Assembly (NCBI GenBank): GCA_015233285.1 | Contig: JADFYA010000077.1 | Location: 1-11,834, forward strand | From: Deltaproteobacteria bacterium | GTDB taxonomy: Bacteria; Desulfobacterota; JADFXK01 | Direction of reading: 5' to 3' | Length of the DNA: 11,834 nucleotides | Shown: one piece after another, positions 7,438 through 11,834 of the stretch | How positions within the stretch are numbered: the stretch's first letter is position 1 | How the letters are laid out: each line of letters opens with the position of its first letter | Notes under the pieces: generated by a model | Told to the model about the DNA's origin: nothing | Seen by the model: the letters and a program-made list of their open reading frames with translations, nothing else | Database searches by the model: none | Translations under genes and position numbers: made by a program

Positions 7438-8157
7438 ATGCCTGAAATCGGTTTAGTCGCCGGCACGGTCTTCTATGGGTTGGATTTGTTCAGCCGCCAG
7501 GGTCAAAAACAGACAATCGAGACTCAATTCGGACCAAGCCAGGTCATCATCACTGAACATGTGGTCTACATTCCACGCCACGGCCTTGATGCTCAAAAGT
7601 ACATTTTTCCGCACGAACTGAATCACCGGGCCAATATGACCGCGCTCAAGAGCCTGGGCATTACAGAAGTGGTGGCCGTCAATTCCGTGGGCAGTCTCAA
7701 AATCGATCTGCCGCCCGGGACGATTGTCGTCCCCGATGACTATATTCTTTTATATCCTGTGCCGACCACCATCGCTGATACCGCCCGCCACCTTCCCCCC
7801 CGGCTCAGTTCCGGCGTCCAGTCTAAGATCTTGGACGCGGCCGGGAAAAAACTGATCCCGGTGATCCACGGCGGCGTCTACTGGCAGACTTCCGGCCCCC
7901 GTTTTGAAACCAAAGCGGAAATTCGCCTGATGAAAAATTTCGCCGACTTAGTGGGCATGACCATGGCCTCAGAAGCGATAGTCGCCCAGGAGGTGGGATT
8001 GGAGTACGCGGCCATCTGTTCGGTAGACAACTACGCCAACGGTTTAATCGACACGCCGTTGACCGAGGCCCAAATTCGACAGGCCGCGCTCAAGAATTCC
8101 GACCTGATGATCACCATTGTCTCTGAGTATCTTGGCCGCGGGCTGACCACAGTTTAA
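7438..8157 (+). CDS. mtnP: MtnP-family purine nucleoside phosphorylase (methylthioadenosine or methylthioinosine phosphorylase)
   Basis: A 239-residue family-2 nucleoside phosphorylase that splits a nucleoside with phosphate into base and ribose-1-phosphate, in methylthioadenosine recycling or purine salvage. Visible motifs are the phosphate loop GTVFYG at 9-14, RHG at 47-49, HELNHRAN at 59-66, SVGSL at 83-87, GGVYWQTSGPRFET at 145-158, VGMTMASEA at 172-180 and SVDNYANG at 195-202. In a hand alignment with human MTAP, the adenine-contacting Asp220 falls on Asn198, as in 6-oxopurine-specific PNPs, so methylthioinosine or inosine/guanosine may be the true substrate. AGGAAGG (7426-7432) five bases before ATG 7438 fixes the start; an in-frame TTG at 7411 lies in the terminator. 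No own promoter is obvious. Membership of the family is secure, but the substrate is not. Confidence 0.88.
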   Translation: MPEIGLVAGTVFYGLDLFSRQGQKQTIETQFGPSQVIITEHVVYIPRHGLDAQKYIFPHELNHRANMTALKSLGITEVVAVNSVGSLKIDLPPGTIVVPDDYILLYPVPTTIADTARHLPPRLSSGVQSKILDAAGKKLIPVIHGGVYWQTSGPRFETKAEIRLMKNFADLVGMTMASEAIVAQEVGLEYAAICSVDNYANGLIDTPLTEAQIRQAALKNSDLMITIVSEYLGRGLTTV

Positions 8158-8285
8158 TCAGGCTGGATATTCATGTTGTTTCGTCACATCTGCCCGGAGG
8201 AGTTATACCTTGAACGGTCATTATTGCCCCTTTGAGAGGTGACATGGCTGCCGGCCACTCGTTGAAGACAACAAGCAACCTGTAA
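8158..8285. other. Spacer between mtnP and the minus-strand module
   Basis: No gene of normal size is seen here. Two tiny plus-strand reading frames have good ribosome-binding sites: TTG 8211 after GGAGGAG (10 codons) and ATG 8244 after GAGAGG (13 codons). They may be remnants of a gene lost when the module arrived, or chance. No clear intrinsic terminator for either convergent unit is visible. Confidence 0.4.
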
Positions 8286-8558
8286 CTAGTCTTTCCTCCT
8301 TTTCGCCTTGATTGGATTCACTTGAGCAGCGTCAACCGTTAAAGGAGTTGGTTGATCAACTTTTTGTATTCCAATCCGCTTTATCAGCACAATTGCTGCG
8401 GGCATCAAATTCAGATCATCAGGACCGGTACTTATGTTTGCTCCATCAAGCCCAAACTCAAGATAAATTGCCCATAAACCTTCATGTATTCCTTCTTTTT
8501 TAATCAAAAATTTTGTGATTTCTCTATGGTCGAATGCATAGTTGAGGACTTCCGCCAT
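8286..8558 (-). CDS. Small uncharacterised protein, third member of the HicAB-like module
   Basis: A 90-residue protein I cannot assign to a named family, though I have a vague memory of similar small proteins carrying an LTVDAAxVNP-like segment. It has no signal peptide or membrane helix. The N-terminal part (about 1-38) looks mixed alpha/beta, with HEGLWAIYLEFGLDGANI at 25-42; the middle is PAAIVLIKRIGIQ at 53-65, then LTVDAAQVNP at 73-82 and a basic tail KAKRRKD at 84-90. It is supported as a gene by an unusually strong Shine-Dalgarno, GGGAGGG (8568-8574), nine bases before ATG 8558, and by its position directly after hicB on the same strand. Its first 55 bp overlap the 3' end of hicB in another frame. 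It could be a regulator or a third module component; that is inference. Confidence 0.7.
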   Translation of the reverse strand: MAEVLNYAFDHREITKFLIKKEGIHEGLWAIYLEFGLDGANISTGPDDLNLMPAAIVLIKRIGIQKVDQPTPLTVDAAQVNPIKAKRRKD

Positions 8559-9043
8559 ACGTGTATTCCCTCCCGGTTACTCGCCTTTTGAATTAATGGC
8601 CTGGCAGATGGTGCATAAAGATTAATGTTATTTGAAATTTTATCGGTGAATCTTTGTTCAAGTTCTCGGCATAAGTAGGAATGATATTCTTCTGCACCTA
8701 TCCTGGTGGCTATGGCTGTAATTAGGAATTGATTTAGGCTGGTCCCATCGCATTCCGCCATTTGGGCAGCTCTTTTATGCAAGCTGCGTGGTATCCTTAA
8801 AGCAATTTTGCCGCTATAGTTTTGATTCAATGCCGGTGGAGGAATTTCAAGGCCCTGGTCCAGCGAAGCCTGAATCCAAGATTTCGCCGCTTTTTCTAAA
8901 TTATTAAAAGCCTCAGTCGGGTTTTCACCCTGGGCAAAGCATCCAGGAAACTCTAATAGTTCAGCCGAAAACCTCCCATCCTCTTCCGGTAATAAGGCTC
9001 TTGAATATGGTTCTTTCAAATAATCTTCCGGTTTCTTCTTCAT
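8504..9043 (-). CDS. hicB: HicB-family antitoxin
   Basis: Antitoxin of a type II toxin-antitoxin module: the N-terminal domain would bind the HicA-type toxin and the C-terminal DNA-binding fold would repress the operon. Of 179 residues, about 13-70 (YSRALLPEEDGRFSAELLEF, then PGCFAQGENPTEAF) form the partially degraded RNase-H-like HicB domain. Residues about 77-117 (KIALRIPRSLHKRAAQMAEC, then DGTSLNQFL) match the ribbon-helix-helix HicB segment. The tail 120-179 has no recognisable domain and is longer than I expect; its last codons overlap the next gene. GAGGAGT, at the 3' end of the toxin frame (9052-9058), supplies the Shine-Dalgarno and implies translational coupling. The antitoxin frame is intact although the toxin frame is broken. 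The DNA is more AT-rich than the genes on either side, suggesting acquisition. Confidence 0.85.
   Translation of the reverse strand: MKKKPEDYLKEPYSRALLPEEDGRFSAELLEFPGCFAQGENPTEAFNNLEKAAKSWIQASLDQGLEIPPPALNQNYSGKIALRIPRSLHKRAAQMAECDGTSLNQFLITAIATRIGAEEYHSYLCRELEQRFTDKISNNINLYAPSARPLIQKASNREGIHVWRKSSTMHSTIEKSQNF
8568..8574 (-). promoter_or_regulatory. Strong Shine-Dalgarno of the 90-residue protein, inside hicB
   Basis: On the minus strand this is GGGAGGG, nine bases before ATG 8558. It lies within the hicB coding frame, so the downstream gene can be initiated independently or by coupling while hicB is translated to its stop 55 bp further on. Confidence 0.65.
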
Positions 9044-9049
9044 ATATCG

Positions 9050-9330
9050 TTACTCCTCAAGAATTTCTTCAAGGTCAAAAATATCTTGTTCAAGTTGGTC
9101 TAAGATATTTTCAGCCGTAAACCTGGTCATTGGGCCGGGAGGTTTGGAATACTGATTGGGCGGCTTCTAGGCAAGAGATCGCTTAGATAGTTTGGCTCAT
9201 GACCTCGATCAAAAAGCCTTCTCCCTAGCGACTTTGCGAGCCTCTGTAATTCTACGGAACGGATATTATTCGGCTTCGACCGTAATGCATCAAGCTTATT
9301 CTTTACCTTACGTAGTTTCTCCTTATCCAT
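9050..9330 (-). pseudogene. HicA-like toxin gene disrupted by an apparent 1-nt deletion
   Basis: From ATG 9330 (GGTGA lies five bases upstream; an in-frame ATG at 9360 lacks a Shine-Dalgarno) the frame reads through RLAKSLGRRLFDRGHEPNYL and PRSRPISIPN, then stops at TGA 9127-9129 after LPAQ. In the shifted frame the sequence continues PGPMTRFTAENILDQLEQD, then IFDLEEILEE, to TAA 9050-9052, six bases before hicB. The C-terminal helix ending in ILDQLEQDI is what I expect for this toxin type, so the two pieces belong together. Restoring one base between 9140 and 9141 (CTC to CATC, giving IPNHPGPM) yields a protein of about 93 residues. The usual GSHH catalytic motif of HicA is absent; RGHEP (His44) occupies that region, so the exact toxin class is uncertain. 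A sequencing error or recoding site would produce the same picture. Confidence 0.72.
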
Positions 9331-9411
9331 AATATCACCAGCGATATCACTTTTCAACATATCATTTTTTATTTCTTTGAAAAAATTGAAAACAATAGCC
9401 CGAAATTAAGA

Positions 9412-9436
9412 CTTAGCACCTAAGAACTGTAGTCAA
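9412..9436 (-). promoter_or_regulatory. Candidate promoter/operator of the HicAB-like module
   Basis: On the minus strand a -35-like TTGACT (9431-9436) is followed by the perfect short palindrome CTTAG-GTG-CTAAG (9412-9424). No convincing -10 is found at 16-18 bp. The position, 52 or more bases upstream of the toxin start, suits autorepression by a ribbon-helix-helix antitoxin. Confidence 0.3.
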
Positions 9437-9471
9437 CCCAAAACAATACGCATATCGGGCGGTTTGACACC

Positions 9472-11834
9472 CTAGTGGGAAACGCGGCGCATGAAGATAC
9501 GGACCGACCCGGATTTGAACACGGGATCCATGGCTTGTTCAAACATAGACTCCTGGGCAGGGGTGATCTGGTACTTCCGCCGTTCTCCCGGCCCAATGTA
9601 GACATAATCTATGCTCCATTTCTTCAGAAGATCGAGAACCGCCGCCACTGAAGCCGGGTTATAAAGGGCGGTCAGCGCCTCAGGGCGTCCTCCGGCCATC
9701 CAACCGTAGTCTTTGCCCCGCCATTGGACCTCGTGCCCGTCCCATCCCAATAACGTCGGGCGGCCGGTGTAGACGCTGATCAGGTCGGAATCAAAGGTGT
9801 AACTGGCCCCCTGCATTTGAGCGATGACCGCCTGGGGTGAGGTGTTCTGAAAAACCCACTTGACCGCGCCCATTTCATCCGGGTTCCACCTTTCCTGATG
9901 TTTGATGGCGTTGAGAGTCAATACCGGTGAAGAAAATCCGGCCGTCACGTTGTGAGTTGCCGCCACGGAATAGATCAGACATAGACCAATCAGGACAAAA
10001 TTAACCCAATTAAGGAATATCCCCCGGCCGCGGCGCCACTCCGTGACCATGACGAAGGCTGTGGCTACTCCCAGCAGCAGCCAGGCTTGATAGTAGAATT
10101 TAAAAATCGTGTTCATCCGATTAGAAAACTGGTCATGAATGAACACAAATTCCGGGATATAAATCAGCAGGAAACCCAATCCGGCCAGGATCAAGGCAAA
10201 ATCGCGGGCCGGTTCCAGGCGTGTCGCTGAATTTTTGACCACCCTTCCTTCCGAGTTTTCTGACCGGCCCCCGACGTCCCCCTGTTTCGGCCAGAGCAGA
10301 GTGATCACCGCAGCCAGCAATACACCCGTAACCAGCAAAGTATATGGCTGGTGCCCCCACCTCTCGAATATCATGGCCGGCACCCCGGTGAAATCCTGAG
10401 ATGGCCAAATGGCCGCCAACCGGCTTCGTCCCGAGGCAGTCTTAAGAAACCAAACCGCATGGCCGAGAATGAACAAGGCGGGCACACCCAGGATCACCAG
10501 GGTGGTTAGCCCCAGGCGCTTCCAGGCCGGTTTTGTTTCAATCCAGGCGCGGCAAATCAACACGGCCGGCCCCACAAAGAGCGGCCCCAGATACAGCAGG
10601 AGTTGTTTGATGCTGGTCGGGTTAAACAAGTTGGGCAAGAGGCCCTGATACTGGCTCTGGGAGGTAATCAAATAGGGCAAGTAAAGGACTAAAGCAACCA
10701 GAATGACCAGGGCGGCAAAAAATGCGGTAGAGGCTAATACCCCTCCCCCGGTTGTTTCCTGACCGGAAGGGAGAAACTGCTTTAAGGCCAGGCCGAAACT
10801 CACGGCCAGGAGAAGCCAATAAGCTGGAAAATCCCAGGTATTCATAGGGATTAGGGCCCCAACGCAAAGCACGATTAACCACCAGCCGGACTGGTTCGCC
10901 GGAATGGCCGACTTAAGACGACGCCAATTCGTGGCCGGGTAGGACCAAATTCGGTTTTCCTCATTAGCCGAAGTCAAACTCGCTGCTTCCGGGGTGCCTT
11001 TGTAGAGAAAAATGTTCAATGCCAGTGCCGTGATCAGCAGAACAAAGGGCATGGCCAATAGATGAGGGTGAGTATCGCCCAAGATGTAACTAAAAATAGG
11101 GAATTCATCGATGACTTCCAGGTGCCGGCCGAGAGCATCACTGTCACTGATCACCCGGCTGCTCGGCCACCACCAATAACCCACCGTATTTTTCTGTTGC
11201 AGCCAATCCCAAACCCCCGACAAGTTACCCATCAAAACCACACAAGTCGTGGTTAACAAGCCGGCACTGACAGCGATCGGGATAACCCGAGCAGATGATA
11301 ATTTTCTCGGTGAACCGGGTCGTTCCGTCCCTTCCAGGGCGACCAGATTATATCCTATCCCGAACGTGCCCAGGCACAGCAGGCCAAACCAACAGGCCTG
11401 ACCAACGTTGTAAGCCATCTCCGGGACCAGGCCGGCCAACCGGCCCAAAGTCGTTATGAGCCAATATCCTAAGTAGTAATAACTGATGGCATAACCATTA
11501 AGCCAGGGATCATGGGGCGGGTAATCCGGGCTGTTCCAGATCCCGTTCATAAACATTAAATCCATGGGCTGTTCAGTATGACCAACGCCGGGATCGTAGG
11601 CCCGGACCAGGGCCCATAGAGCGAAGGCGACTAAAAACACGGCCTCATAGACCAAAACCAAAGCGGGACTCGGTCTCACCTCCAGATCCCCGGGGCGGCG
11701 CTTAAAGATGCCCCACGGCCAGACCGGTCCCCCGACCATGACGCAGATGACGCCCAAAATCAGCACGGCCAGCCATGCTCCCCATCCAGTATTCTTTAAT
11801 AGACCGTAACAGGTCCCGAACCAGAGAATCAACC
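9472..11834 (-). CDS. DUF2298 (Chlor_Arch_YYY) multi-spanning membrane protein, N-terminus outside the window
   Basis: At least 786 residues with many hydrophobic helices; the frame stays open to the window edge, so the true start lies outside. Family marks are TEQPMDLMFMNGIWNSPDYP at 86-105, PPHDPWLNGYAISYYYLGYW at 105-124 containing the diagnostic YYY, GDTHPHLLAMPF at 252-263, NTWDFPAYW at 331-339 and NRMNTIFKFYYQAW at 571-584. After the last helix (about 610-627) comes a soluble region with YTGRPTLLGWDGHEVQWRG at 688-706 and DYVYIGPGERRKY at 742-754. The protein is uncharacterised. Its layout of polytopic core, charged loop motifs and extracytoplasmic C-terminal domain recalls GT-C (PMT-like) glycosyltransferases using lipid-linked sugars, but this is inference. 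Known homologues are, from memory, concentrated in Chloroflexota and archaea. No terminator is evident after the stop at 9472. Confidence 0.88.
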   Translation of the reverse strand, partial: LILWFGTCYGLLKNTGWGAWLAVLILGVICVMVGGPVWPWGIFKRRPGDLEVRPSPALVLVYEAVFLVAFALWALVRAYDPGVGHTEQPMDLMFMNGIWNSPDYPPHDPWLNGYAISYYYLGYWLITTLGRLAGLVPEMAYNVGQACWFGLLCLGTFGIGYNLVALEGTERPGSPRKLSSARVIPIAVSAGLLTTTCVVLMGNLSGVWDWLQQKNTVGYWWWPSSRVISDSDALGRHLEVIDEFPIFSYILGDTHPHLLAMPFVLLITALALNIFLYKGTPEAASLTSANEENRIWSYPATNWRRLKSAIPANQSGWWLIVLCVGALIPMNTWDFPAYWLLLAVSFGLALKQFLPSGQETTGGGVLASTAFFAALVILVALVLYLPYLITSQSQYQGLLPNLFNPTSIKQLLLYLGPLFVGPAVLICRAWIETKPAWKRLGLTTLVILGVPALFILGHAVWFLKTASGRSRLAAIWPSQDFTGVPAMIFERWGHQPYTLLVTGVLLAAVITLLWPKQGDVGGRSENSEGRVVKNSATRLEPARDFALILAGLGFLLIYIPEFVFIHDQFSNRMNTIFKFYYQAWLLLGVATAFVMVTEWRRGRGIFLNWVNFVLIGLCLIYSVAATHNVTAGFSSPVLTLNAIKHQERWNPDEMGAVKWVFQNTSPQAVIAQMQGASYTFDSDLISVYTGRPTLLGWDGHEVQWRGKDYGWMAGGRPEALTALYNPASVAAVLDLLKKWSIDYVYIGPGERRKYQITPAQESMFEQAMDPVFKSGSVRIFMRRVSH

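Noticed and set aside
8211..8285. Two mini reading frames (TTG 8211, ATG 8244) with good ribosome-binding sites
   Set aside because: They are 10 and 13 codons with no similarity I recognise and no clear downstream gene to control on that strand. Kept only as possible gene remnants.
8312..8503. 63-residue plus-strand open frame
   Set aside because: It is antisense to the 90-residue gene that has a strong Shine-Dalgarno; it has no comparable start signal and no recognisable motif.
9398..9463. Inverted pair GCCCGA...TCGGGC flanking the upstream region of the HicAB-like module
   Set aside because: Only six base pairs separated by more than 50 nt, with no T-run and no target duplication. Probably chance.

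Overview
The window reads as a bacterial chromosome segment of moderate to high GC, carrying mostly core genes plus one small accessory insert. The order rpmE - DUF1385 membrane protein - prfA - prmC is, from memory, common in Desulfobacterota (old Deltaproteobacteria) and also seen in Firmicutes. The codon choice, the AmmeMemoRadiSam radical SAM enzyme and a DUF2298 'YYY' membrane protein fit an anaerobic Desulfobacterota-like or Chloroflexota-like bacterium. The taxonomic call is an inference.

Layout. 1-395: a minus-strand tRNA-Pro(UGG) with its own intrinsic terminator, then a short gap. 396-1445 (+): amrS-type radical SAM enzyme, meeting 1426-3639 (-) tail to tail with a 20-bp overlap. 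That second gene encodes a secreted FG-GAP/VCBS repeat protein with about 13-14 blades of 49 residues. 3640-3964: a divergent promoter region with an extended -10 on the minus strand and, on the plus strand, a promoter with an embedded palindrome followed by a structured leader. 3965-7393 (+): rpmE, a DUF1385 membrane protein, prfA (release factor 1) and prmC (the methylase that modifies the GGQ glutamine of release factors). An intrinsic terminator overlaps the prmC stop codon, and its U-tract abuts the ribosome-binding site of the next gene, a nucleoside phosphorylase of the MtnP family (7438-8157).

8158-9470 is visibly more AT-rich and holds a minus-strand toxin-antitoxin-like module. In transcription order it is a HicA-like toxin gene broken by an apparent one-base deletion, an intact HicB-family antitoxin, and a 90-residue protein of unknown function that overlaps the end of hicB by 55 bp and has its own very strong Shine-Dalgarno. 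9472 to the window end (-) is a large multi-spanning DUF2298 membrane protein whose N-terminus lies outside the window.

Functionally, the central block couples ribosome structure (L31) to translation termination (RF1 and its modification). The phosphorylase recycles purine and methylthio nucleosides. The FG-GAP lipoprotein and the DUF2298 protein are envelope proteins of unknown role. The most novel items are the three-gene HicAB-like module with its uncharacterised third member, the very regular 14-blade propeller protein, and the terminator that sits between prmC and the phosphorylase.
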